Part shown: positions 51,065 to 61,931 of the stretch, piece after piece
How the letters are laid out: every line of letters starts with the position of its first letter
Position numbering within the stretch: position 1 is the stretch's first letter
Assembly (NCBI GenBank): GCA_004154925.1
Contig: QJNS01000139.1
Coordinates: forward strand, 1-64,000
DNA from: Monosporascus cannonballus
Lineage: Eukaryota; Ascomycota; Sordariomycetes; Xylariales
Length of the DNA: 64,000 nt
Direction of reading: 5' to 3'
Program-made: the position numbers and the translations under genes
The notes under the pieces: model-generated
Database searches by the model: none
What the model saw: only the letters and a program-made list of their open reading frames with translations
What the model was told of the DNA's origin: nothing

Positions 51065-51344
51065 TAAATTGGTGTAAAGAGATTTGGTTTTGATCAGTGC
51101 GGATAACCATTTTATGTCACGGTACGGAATGGGACTGTCGAAAAATGAAAAACTGAATCCGATTGTATTGATGGTGTTGATGCTTAATGACGGAAAATGA
51201 CGGAAGATATGCTGAGTGGTAATGGTGCTGGTAATGCCTGGGAGTTGAACCTATGGTGAAAAAGAACTTCTTAATATATATGCGAAACTCGGGCTTTCTG
51301 ATCAGCCGTGTCTGATTATAGGTATAACACCCCGCCCCACTTTA
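51065..51344 (-). repeat. 5' LTR of element 5
   Basis: 280 bp from TAAATTGG (RIP form of TGAATTGG) to CTTTA, followed by ATAT. Confidence 0.9.
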
Positions 51345-53144
51345 ATATGCTTATTTATTTTCTATTTCTACGTCGTTTTGTATTATATATATTTTTAAAC
51401 TATTTATTGCTGACTTAAATAAAAAAATTATAAAAAATTGGATTAAGTTTGACTTTTGGCGAAAGCTTGAATTAATAATTATTTTCTGAAATTGTTTTTG
51501 GTAATTTTATATACATCGATATATTTGAATTCGAGTTTTTTGCTGGGTTTTTTGTTTGAATATTTTTGATAGCGAGATAAATTATTTTCGCCTTTTCGAA
51601 GGTTGGTCCTTTAACCGTTTTTTTTGTAATATTTATTTATTTGGTTTCGTACGAATTTTAATTTCGTTTTTGTTTTTTAATATAGTTGTTTTAGTTATTT
51701 TGATATGAAGATTGTTTTGACGTTAATAGGTTTATCGTATACGTCTTTGTAGATATCTAGTATAAATCTAAAATTTGCGTATACTGGAGTTGTTTTTATA
51801 TTTTCGTAGTGGTTGGTATTGTAAGTTCATTAGGCGATAGGTAATTTTTTAACTTAGCTGTTTTGTTCACAATTAATGTAATACCGTAAGTATGTTTTTA
51901 ATATCTAGTTTATTCGTTTTGTTTGTTCGTCTGTTTAAAGTGTAAATGCGCGAGATAATTTGTAATTTAATCCAATTTGTAATATAAAAGTTTTCCTAAA
52001 ATTTCAAAGCAAATATAGTTTTTTTGTTTAAAATAATTTTGTATAATAATCCGTATATACTAAAAATGTTGCTTAAAAACATAGGTTATTTATTTTGCGT
52101 TGGTATTTTTATAATAAAATAAAAAACAGAATATTTCGTAAATCGAGTAACTATAACGAAACTGTTATCGTAATGTATTTCTGTTACTGGGTTTTTAGAT
52201 AAGGGAAATTTAATAATGAAATCTATAATAACCGATTCCTATAGTTTCTTTGATATTGATAGCGGTTGTAATTTTTCGTATAGCTTATGGCGTCGTACCT
52301 TCGCTTTGTTATAAAGGTTGTATTGCCGTTATACCTTTTGGATTACTGTTTTTATTTTAGCAAAGAAATATGTACGCCGGAGTCGGTTTAGAGTTTTGGA
52401 AATCTGTAGATATTTATGTAATTAATATTTATGTATTTTTCGCATTAAATATTTTTAATATTTTTTACAACTTATATTTGGTTTTTTTGGATTTTTTAAG
52501 AGGTTATCGTTATGCTATTAAATTTTCTAATATATATCGAAAAGTGCTGCCCGAATTGTCGTAATTTATTTTAGGCGTAAATATTTCTTATAATAGTTTC
52601 GAAAATTATATAGCCTATTTTGATTAATTTCTTTTCGAGGTTTAGGCGTTTATTTAAAATGTTATTTTATTATTTTCTAAACGTTTTTTGTAAATGATAA
52701 CGAAATTAAAATTCGTTAATTTTTTCGCGTAGCGAAATTATTGTCTTGTAAGTTATTTAGTTGTAATAAAACGAGTAAAATTCTGATAATGTGTATAAGC
52801 CTTGACTTAATATAAGCTTCCCTTTAAGATGTGCTTAAACTTTCGAAAAGCTACAATAATAATTATAAATTCCTTATCTGAAATACCATAATTAAATTTA
52901 GCTTTTTCTTAATTTATATAAAAAAATTCAATAAGGTATAATTTGCCTTAATTATTTCGTTATCCGATTATTACGTTTAATACGTAATCCGAAATATCGG
53001 TTTCTAGTTTAATAGGATAAGTTGAATAGTATATAATTAATATTAGCTTGTTAATAATCGTATTCTTAATTTTTGAAAATGCCTTTTTTGTTTCGGACGT
53101 TGATTTAAATTTTGTTTTCTTTACAGGGTTAATTAATAGTATGG
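51345..53144 (-). pseudogene. RNase H and integrase remnant of element 4
   Basis: This segment lies between the solo LTR and element 5. On the minus strand, LINPVKKTKFK continues the RT/RNase H connection near 53070-53140. A TDEQTKRIN/LKTYLRYYIN segment near 51890-51960 is the integrase core. LSPKVKLNPIFYN at about 51440-51480 is the integrase end, before the chromodomain that element 5 splits. Confidence 0.72.
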
Positions 53145-53424
53145 TGAATTGGGGTAGGGGGAGAATTGGTCTTAATCAGTGCGGATGAACAAGCTATGTC
53201 ACGATACGGAAAGGGATTGTCGAGATGAAGAACTGATTCCGATTATATTAATGGTGTTGAACCTCGATAACTAAAGTGGCAAAAAACATGCTGAATGGTG
53301 ATGGTCGTGATGATGTCTGGGGTTGAACCCATGGCAAAAAAAAGAACTCCTTAATATATATGCGAAACCGGGGCGTTCTGATCAGCCGAGCCTGATCATA
53401 GGCGTAACACCCTTCTCCACTTCA
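53145..53424 (-). repeat. Solo LTR of the element 5 family
   Basis: 280 bp from TGAATTGG to CTTCA, flanked by ATGG and ATAG (a 4-bp duplication with one G-to-A). Removing it with one duplicate restores the element 4 frame NFSKITILLINPVKK across the RT/RNase H junction. It retains more G and C than either LTR of element 5. Confidence 0.9.
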
Positions 53425-53515
53425 ATAGTTATTTTACTAAAGTTTTGAATAAATTTTCTGTAATAGTTGGCGAATTTAAAAATACCTGTACCTTTTTAAC
53501 CGTGGTTGGCGTTTG

Positions 53516-53818
53516 TTATTCTATAACTGCAGCGATTTTCTTAAGGTTTATTTTGATATGTTCCAAGGTAATAATATATTTTAGATATTCCACTTTTAGA
53601 TTTGAAATTGACTTTTTTGCGTCAAATAGCAGTTTTGCGTTTTGTAAAGCTTGAAAAACTTTATAAGCGTGTCCTATATATGCTTCTTTCGTCTTTGAAA
53701 AGATAAGAATATCGTCTAGATAGCAAATAAGAAAAACGTCGAGGTATTTTTGTAATATATAATTAATTATTCGTTGAAAAGTTGCTGATATATTCGTAAG
53801 TTTCATTAATGTAACCAT
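53516..53818 (-). pseudogene. Reverse transcriptase remnant of element 4
   Basis: This is a 100-codon open stretch on the minus strand. It reads ATFQRIINYILQKYLDVFLI, then CYLDDILIFSKTKEAYIGHA, and then the palm/thumb region; the YLDD catalytic motif (53711-53722) is intact. It runs on, with stops, into the RNase H connection (TPTTVKKVQVFL) until the solo LTR at 53424. The active-site residues survive but the protein does not. Confidence 0.88.
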
Positions 53819-56787
53819 GTATTTAAATACTTCGTATTTCGTCTTAAAGGTTAGTTTTTATTCGTATTCTTTTGTGATTTTAATAAGATTATATATATTT
53901 TCAAGGTCCAACGCCATGCACTATTTCGTTCCGTAAAGTTTATTTTTTATTTTTGCAATTATGGATAATCATATTCGATTTTTAATCATAATTTCGTTAA
54001 GTTGTCGATAATTAATTATTAGTTTTAATTTTTCGTTTTTCTTAAATACGAAAAATATTACGTAATTTGCTAGTAATCTCTAAGGTTGAATTTATCTTTT
54101 TAAAACCGATTTTCCAAATATTTATTTAAAGCGCGTAATTTATTTCCGCTAAGGTTGTAAATGGGGTAAAAATTTATTAAAGGATCCTTTTTTTGAAAAT
54201 TAGTTTATAATTTTATTCATTATATTTTAGTAATTTCGTATTAAGCATATTTTTGGAAGGCTGCTGACATTGGTAGTCTTATGATAATATATGTGTTAGA
54301 TTTTTTAAATTTTAAAGTTGTTGTTTTAAATCGTTATTTAATTATCTTAATTTTATTTTAATAATAATAATAATACGTCGTATTTTTTAAACTTATTCTT
54401 TTTTTGTATTTTGTTTCTTTACATGATAAGATGTTTGTTATATCATTATATTTGTATTTGTCGTCATTTTTGATTAAGTATTAAGATTTTTTTTTTGTTT
54501 ATTATAGGAAGGCAAGGTAGATCTGATCTAGGTAGTTTTTTCGTTGATTAAAATCTCGTACTGGTATATCCATAGTAATTTTAAAATTATGTCGTAATTC
54601 CCAAATGTAATAATGTCGAAATTTATTGTCTGATAGCGTTTTTAAACAAAAATCTCGAGGTAATTAATTTCGTATAAGATTTTTCCTTTATCGGAAATAA
54701 ACTTTTGATTTTCGGCGTTCATAATTATATAAAGTTTTAATTTATATTTTTATAGCAGTTCAAGTTCCTTAACCATATCCAATATAATATAATTTCCGCC
54801 TAGAGTTCCGTAAGTTACTATTACCATATATTAATACGTTGTAATTCGTATATTTAAGGTGATAAGATTATTAACGATTTCTTTTATCGTATTGAAAGCA
54901 TGTTTTGAGAATTTGTTTTAACTTTTCGAGATTTTGTTATTTTGCGGCCTTTTTATAGGTAATTTTCGTCTTTTAATTCCTTTTCGAATTTGTCGAATTT
55001 TGTCTATGTTTTTTTTATATAGCGCGTTAAACTGTTATATTTATCGTTATTATCGGTGTATTATTTCTTCGAATTGTATTAACAGTTTGTTGTTTTTCTG
55101 TAATTTTCTTTCTTTATTTAGTAACTTGTTTTTTTAGAGTTTCGATTATATCTAATTATATGTTGTATTAATAGCTATTTTATAGTTCGTTCGTAAATTA
55201 GCGTATTTTCTTTTTGATAACTTTACGATTTCGCGGGTTAGTAGTAAGGGTTAATGAAAAATAGAGATTTGTAATGGCCTTTTGGCAATGTTTTTCTATT
55301 ATGTGTTAGATTAAATATTTTTCGTTTGGTAATTATATTATTTATAATACCACAAGCGGTTTTTCTACGAGAATCAATTTCCCTTAGACTAGCTTTTTAT
55401 TTCGATTAACTAAAAAATATTATCTTCCAGAGTTATGGATCGAAAATGCCGATACCATTATTTATTGTTTTTGTTATTTCTCGTTCGATTTGCAAATTCG
55501 AATTTCTTATAATATATACGGGTAATTTTATCGTAAATATATTGTTTTCTTTTTTTATAATTAAGGTACTTTTGTCGTCGACAATATATATCGTATATTC
55601 TGCCGTATCGATAAAGAATTCTCGAATAAACCTTTCTGTTTATTTCTGGTATTTCTGTAATTATTTTTGTAATTCTTTTTGTTATTGGCGCGATGTTTAT
55701 TAGGCCAGTCTTTTGATCTTTTGTATCCTTTGTTGGACTTTTTTTCTATAGTAGGCCTGGTACGTATATAGCCCGAATTATGTTAATAAATCTGCTTTCG
55801 TTTTTTGATTTTTTTTAGATTATCCTTCGGGTACGGATTTTCAGTTATCTTAACGAGGTTTTTTAGATACTTTGTACTATATTACTTTATACCCCATCTT
55901 ATTACAATTCAAGTATTTGAACTAGTTTCAATTTTTCTTTTAAGTTATTTCAAGTTTTATAGATCTTGGTGTTACACCGTACGAAGTAGATAACACGTCT
56001 CGTTTTTTTTCTTAGTTAGTCGACTAGTTTTCATATCTTAGCATATATTATCCTCTTTTTCGATATATCGTTCGTATAGCCTGTTGTTAATTTTGATAAC
56101 TTCGGTAATGTATCGAATTAAAGTCCTAAATTTTAAAAGTTTAATAATTTTATTCTTTACGTTATTTTTTAGTTCTTTGTAAAATATGTCAATTAAATTA
56201 GTTTTTTTATCGTCGGTCCATTGAGCCTTAACCATAAGTCTTTTAAAACTGATAACATATTTCGAAATAGGTTCTTTTTGCTATGATTTCAAGATTTGCT
56301 ATATTGCTGTTCGTTTTTTATCGGGATTTTAAACATTAGTTTTTGGTTTTTTTTTTCGAAATTTACATAATCCGAGAAAAAGTCCGAATAGCTTTCTCCT
56401 AATCGGCTTTAATATTTTCTAAATAATATCTTCTAACTAGCTTAAACCCCTCTAAAGTATCTTTCGTAAAGAAAATTGTTATAGCGAAATTCTGTTTACG
56501 GATTCGTCTAAGTTTTAAAAACGAAAATATGCTCATATCTGAATAAGAAAATTTTGAACGTTTTTTTCCATCGTAAGGTTAAAGCTTTTTAGCTCTGTAC
56601 TTTAATGCGGAAGTTCAAATTGAGGTAGTTCTTATTTGTTCCGCAAATTATTGAACTTATTCTTTAAGTTGTTTAATTCTAGCTTAGAGCTGCGTAATAG
56701 AAAAAGATACTTGGATATTGGTCGATATTTTAATTTAAAAAGCATTACTGAAAGTTTGACAGAATTATTAAATAAAAGCTTATAACG

Positions 56788-57215
56788 TATAACGGCTAGG
56801 TTGATTAATTATATATTAAACCTAAGTCGTACAGGTTTATGTTAGAAAAATTATCGTGGGATTTTGAACAATAAAATAATTTAATTACGCTTCGTAATAC
56901 CAGAAGTGCAAATTGTTAATATTAATAAATATTATAAGTTTATATTATTTGAATTATTTAGAGTAATACACGTATATATATCTTTTTATAGATTCTGTTA
57001 AATTCTCTGGATTATTTTAGATTTTTACCGGATACTTGTATAGATTTCCTTGGATTCCCTGGGTTATTTTGGATTTATATCGGATAATTGCATAGATTTC
57101 GTTAGATCTCCTAGATTACTTCGGATCTCTGTTATGTGGTTTTTGACTAATTTAAGTTCTGTTTCGATTATTTAGCGACCGTTTCCGAGACCTTCCCTTA
57201 GTTGTATTATAATAC
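56788..57215 (-). repeat. 5' LTR of element 4 (three 52-bp units)
   Basis: 428 bp from TATAACGGCTAGG to ATAATAC. It contains three copies of the 52-bp repeat starting at 56988, 57040 and 57092. This accounts for nearly all of the 54-bp length difference from the partner LTR; the sequences before and after the repeats have almost equal lengths in both copies. Confidence 0.85.
56988..57140 (-). repeat. 52-bp direct repeats in U3 of the element 4 5' LTR
   Basis: Three units begin ATAGATT at 56988, 57040 and 57092, each followed by a GGATT/TTATTT(C/T)GGAT pattern. In element sense they begin about 75-125 bp after the LTR start, so they are in U3 where promoters and enhancers lie. The partner LTR has two units (38622, 38674). 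Confidence 0.85.
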
Positions 57216-60200
57216 AATGTTAATGAGTTATAGTAACCCGTAAGGTTTGTATCGTATTACTTTAACTTTATTGCAAACATTATACATTTTGATAATTCTT
57301 TTGATTATCCGGCGTAATTTTGGGAAATCTTTTTTTTGTAATCGTTTAGTAATTTAAAAAAAATTTTAATATCCGTATAATATATTTTTATTAAATTCTT
57401 TGCTAAATTGTTTCTGTTAATTTCGAAAGAGATAAATTTTGTCGTAATATAATCATTAATCATTTGGTTATCTTTTTAATTACCGGATTTTTTTATTTTT
57501 TAATATTCTAAAAGTTTCGGAACTGTCTTCATTGTTTGAAAATTTGCTTTTTTAATATTTTATAATGATATACAGTGTTACTTTTGTTATAACCTAATAT
57601 TTACAAATTCTTTTTTAAGAACTTTAGAATTATAATTATTTTTTCAATCGAAATATCCTCCTAGATATTTTTTTAATATAATATACTTTGAAGTTAAATT
57701 TTGATAATAAAGTATACAAGTCTTATATTACTTATTTAATTATTGCGTTTTGATAAACCGGCTAGGATTTTTATAGTTGGAATAAATGTTGAAAGATTTT
57801 TTGGTTTTAGTAAAAAATGTTTTTATTTTTTAAGACCGTGAATAATCGTTAACAGTTTTTATCGTAAATAAAATATTTGAATTTGGCATTTAGTATTATT
57901 TTAAAGTAGTAGGTTATTGGATATTATTTTTTTATTTTTTTAGAATTATTTTAGAATAATATATAATGCATAATTTAATATATCTATTTTTAACGGTTTT
58001 TTTACCGGCGGTAGGTAAACTTAAAAGTGGTATTTTAATGATTTCGTTTTTGAGTTATAAAAAGTTTCCTTAGATTTCTAGGAGTTTAAGTCTTTTAACA
58101 TATTTTTTAGTAATAAGCTTTGTTAATAGTTTAGTTGTGTTTTTTATCTTTTAATTAAGGTATAAACGGAATTAGTAAATCTTACAGTTCGCCGAATATT
58201 GGTAATATTTGTTTTAGTTAAAAGAGGTCAATTCTTATTTATTTCTAATTTAAAATCCTAAATTTAATTTTGATTGGAAATATAAATACATTTTAGAAAA
58301 TTTAAATTTTAAGTATATTACCCATTCTTTGCTCAGTTAATTCAAATATTTATATTATTTCAAGTTTTTAATATTTAAGTAACTTGTGTTTAACTTCTTT
58401 AAGAGTTTTAAATAAATAAGTATATCGTTAAAATATATAAATATAAAGTTATTTAGATATTGTCTGAAAGTAATTATAATTAATTGTTATAAATCTTTAG
58501 AGGTATTAGTAAGTTTTATTAGTATCAATCGATATTCGTAATATCTATATATTGTTTTAAATTCGATTATGTATTTTTTGACTATCTTAATTGGGTAATA
58601 ACCGTCCCAGAAATCCAATTTTATAAACCACTTTATTTTACTAACGTGTTTTTTAGCGTATTTAAAAAAGTTAAAAGATATTCGTTTTTAATAGTAATAT
58701 TATTTAATTATTTGTAATTAATTATACGTCGGTAAACGAGGTTTTTATTTCAGTTAATATTTTATTTACTATCTTTAAATTTAGATATTATAAGTATTAG
58801 TTAATTTGTTAAAAACTTAAAATGTTATATATATCTTTTTTTAAATCTAGTTATGTATCTTTTTATAAGGTTTTTAATTTTTCTATATTTATGTAATAAA
58901 TTTTTCGTAATTTAAAATAATATCTTTTTAAAAGGAATTCGCTAATCTCATCACTTATATAGTAATAGCTTATAATGTTGTTTATTTTTGAATAATGTTT
59001 TGAACTTACGATATTTTAGAAGTATCGTAATGATTTGATTTAAAATTTGTACATTTTTAATTATGTTATAAACTTTATAAAAATCCGTTCAACGTATCAT
59101 TGTATGTCTTTTTATTTTAAAAAAACGTTTAGCTTTTATAATTAATCCGGGGATTTCTAAAACGAAATTAAAATATTTCTAAAATAAAACCGAATTTAAA
59201 ATATTCGTAATGTGCAGTGAAAATTATTTTTAATATTTTTGAACTTAGACGGAAACACTTTCAGTTTTTCGGATTTTTTGGTTATTTTTAAACATAAAAT
59301 AGATTTTCGTTTGTTATAAATAATTTATTAAATTTTAACTTGTGTGTTTAAAAAGTTTAATATTCTTTTATTATTGCTAAAAATTAATTTATGTTCGTTT
59401 TTAAGTCGATTACAAGTTTAAATATCTTGTTCTTATATTGAAGAAGAATTTCGATATAGTTACGTAAACTCTTTTTGCTCTATATAATGTTTTGTATTAA
59501 TTGATTTTGTAATATTTTCATTTCGAGATCTTTTGATATTTTTAATTAACTTAATTTGCTTACGAACAAACATTTTTATTTTCGAGTTTTCTGAATAATA
59601 TAATTGATATAATAATTATTTATATAATTTCATTACTTTTTCCGATTTAATTAATACTCGATAGTATTAGTTTGATTTTTGATACGATTTATAATATTAA
59701 GTCTTTTTAGTTATAAAATTGGAAAAATATATGTCCGAAAAGGTATTTCGGTATTTAAAGGTTCATATCGGATGCAAAATATGGGAAAATAATATAAACG
59801 TTTTTTAATATAATTTTTGAATTTTGTTTCAAGTTAAAATATAAATAACAAAACCTGGTATATTTTAGATGTCGGGTGGTTTTTATATATTTATATTCCT
59901 TATTAAGTTCAATAATTATATCCTGCCCCAGTTAAGCTAAAAAACGTTTTGTTAATATTAAGCTAAACGAAATAACAATCGAAATAACAGATTATAAAAT
60001 ATAATAAATTGTAACGATTTATTGAAGGTTTTTTAAGTATATAATATATATAAAGAATTTATATAAATTTGAAAAAAACTATTTAGAATTATTTATATCT
60101 TGTCGAAATTATTTATATTTATTATATATTCTATATTTTTATATATCGATATATTAAAAATATTTCAAGTTTATAATTTTCTTAAAGGCCGTTTAATTTA

Positions 60201-61524
60201 ATTAATATTCGCAAGTTTTAATTTTAGAATTTTGGTATATAAAATAACATTCGTATTTTAAGATATCGTTTTAGATTTAGGTAATAATAGTAATAATATA
60301 TTTTAACTTGGAACAATTCGAACTAATTCTTTTTGCTTTATTATTAATTTTTTGTTTAATTATTCTAGCTTTTATAAAGTTATATAAATTTTTCAGTTTT
60401 GGAACTTATTTCTACTAGGAAATAATATATGGTTTTGAAATACTTTATTGGCATAATTAAAAAAGTTTATGTTAAATCTTTTTAAACTTTTTCGAAATAA
60501 TACTTGCTTTTTTCTAAGGTTTAGCTTTATTTCTTTTAATTCGGCTATTAAAGCTTTTAGTATTAATTTATTAATTAATTTTTAAGATACTAATTAATGA
60601 TGCGTTTATCGATAATAATAATATTAATAATATATTTTGTAAAAGATTTAACGTAAGATTTTATATTATTATAATAAAAATAAAACAATATGCTTTTCGG
60701 TAAATTTGAAAATGTTATTAAGGCATTAAGTTTAATCGTATATTTAAATATTAAATCGGTTTAAAGGATATATGAAATTATTTAATCCTATCTTATTCTT
60801 TATTTGAATTTTCAAAAAATGTTTATATTTCTTTTTCGAGATGCCGATATTTACTAAAAATATAATTTGATATGTCCGATTCAACATTAAAGTAGGTTTA
60901 GAAATGATACTTTATACCAGATTCGAAATATAAAAGACCTTTTCCGATTAATAATTATAAAACATCTATTATTTTATAATAATTGTTTGTTAAAAATAGT
61001 TTATAAAATTTTAAATAAAGTTTAATTTATATTAAAAACCTTTTTAAATTTGTAATTCTATTATAAAGTTTATAAAAACTAACTTATAATAATTACAATA
61101 AATATGTTTTGTTATATTTAAGTAATAGCGAATAACAGCAGAATCAAAGTTTTTTATTATCGAACGTACTTCACGTTATAAACCCGCAAAGTTCCGTTAT
61201 TAAAATATATAATATATTATTAATAATGGTTTTGTTATCGTTTTGCTAAACTCTCTATTTTTCCCCCCTTTTTTAACCTTTTTAATTTCGTTATTTTCTT
61301 AAATCTCGATAAAATCTTTAATAAATAATAATTACTAATTAAAAACCGAAATTCTCTTAAAATGAAGTAATCTAAAATATTATATTATTTATTAATTAAA
61401 ATATTATTTACTTTTTCAATTTAATTTTATAATATTCTTTCTATAAGGTTTAAAAAGAAATATATTTAATTAGGCTTTAAATAATTCGTCGGATATTAAA
61501 TAAAAATCTTTCGAAACATAAAGA
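57216..61524 (-). pseudogene. gag, RT and start of integrase of element 3
   Basis: This segment lies between the element 4 insertion and the right LTR of element 3. RT is recognisable on the minus strand at about 58330-58520 (FIFIYFNDILIYLFKTLKE; the first Asp of YLDD is Asn). The integrase entry CNKVKVIRYKPYGLL is at about 57219-57275. The part from about 59,000 to 61,500, expected to be gag and protease, is too mutated to read. Confidence 0.7.
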
Positions 61525-61931
61525 ATGTTTTACATATTTATTTAGAAATATACGTAATATTCGAAAGACCTATTAATTTATAAATAATAATAAAAGGGAA
61601 AATAATTTAATAATTTATTCGTTAAAGATATTTACAAATTCCTCTTTTAATTAAAAAACGTTACTGTTAATTAAAAACTTAAATTAATAATTATAAAACA
61701 AAAAAATAAAGAATTATTATTTATTTAAAAAATTGATTTTATTATATATATTTTACTTTATTACATTAATATATTACAAATATATATAATTTGAATAATT
61801 TTATTTAAATTATGTAAATTACTTAAATTATTTAAAAAACCAAATACCGTTGGCCGGAGTTTAGCCGTTACGCATCCTTACTAAACTTTAAAAAAAGTTT
61901 TCTTAAAACGAGAACCCTCATTTTTATAATA
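61525..61931 (-). repeat. 5' LTR of element 3
   Basis: About 400 bp, similar to 36180-36596 including GTTGGCCGGAGTTTAGCC. The sense start is near 61931. The inner border is approximate. Confidence 0.65.

Larger units (their letters stand above)
39560..51344 (-). mobile_element. Element 5: long Ty3/gypsy element of a second lineage
   Basis: The element is 11.8 kb with 280-bp LTRs (39560-39839 and 51065-51344) and a 4-bp ATAT duplication on each side. It lies inside the chromodomain codons of element 4. Removing it and one ATAT restores AYKVKKDIRYKKGKID in frame, matching AYKVKNIFDIQ of element 2. Minus-strand RT (FINN for FVDD) lies at 45649-45834 and integrase (WRQGLIEKRYISIMKKLIKI) at 44062-44247. 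The LTRs and RT differ clearly from elements 1-4. The 5' half (about 46,000-51,000) should hold gag and protease but is unreadable. Confidence 0.82.
38424..57215 (-). mobile_element. Element 4: minus-strand chromovirus carrying nested insertions
   Basis: LTRs lie at 38424-38797 and 56788-57215, flanked by AATG on both sides (38420-38423 and 57216-57219). RT lies at 53516-53818 (minus). It is interrupted by a solo LTR at 53145-53424 and by element 5 at 39560-51344. Net length without them is about 6.7 kb, matching element 2. Removing element 4 and one AATG restores a single frame in the integrase of element 3. Confidence 0.85.
36180..61931 (-). mobile_element. Element 3: minus-strand chromovirus split by element 4
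   Basis: Direct repeats at about 36180-36596 and 61525-61931 are taken as its LTRs; in sense both start TATTA, a RIP form of TGTTA. RT with YFNDILIY lies at 58424-58435 (minus). Integrase is split: RYKPYGLL at about 57219-57250 continues, after skipping element 4, into SLFPFKT, a degraded DKLTKY and RYYFDKFKIMEKII at 38180-38400. Subtracting element 4 leaves about 7.0 kb, the normal length for this type. Confidence 0.78.

Noticed and set aside
53516..53818. Functional host reverse transcriptase gene
   Set aside because: The 100-codon frame is a fragment of an LTR element whose continuation is full of stops and interrupted by a solo LTR.
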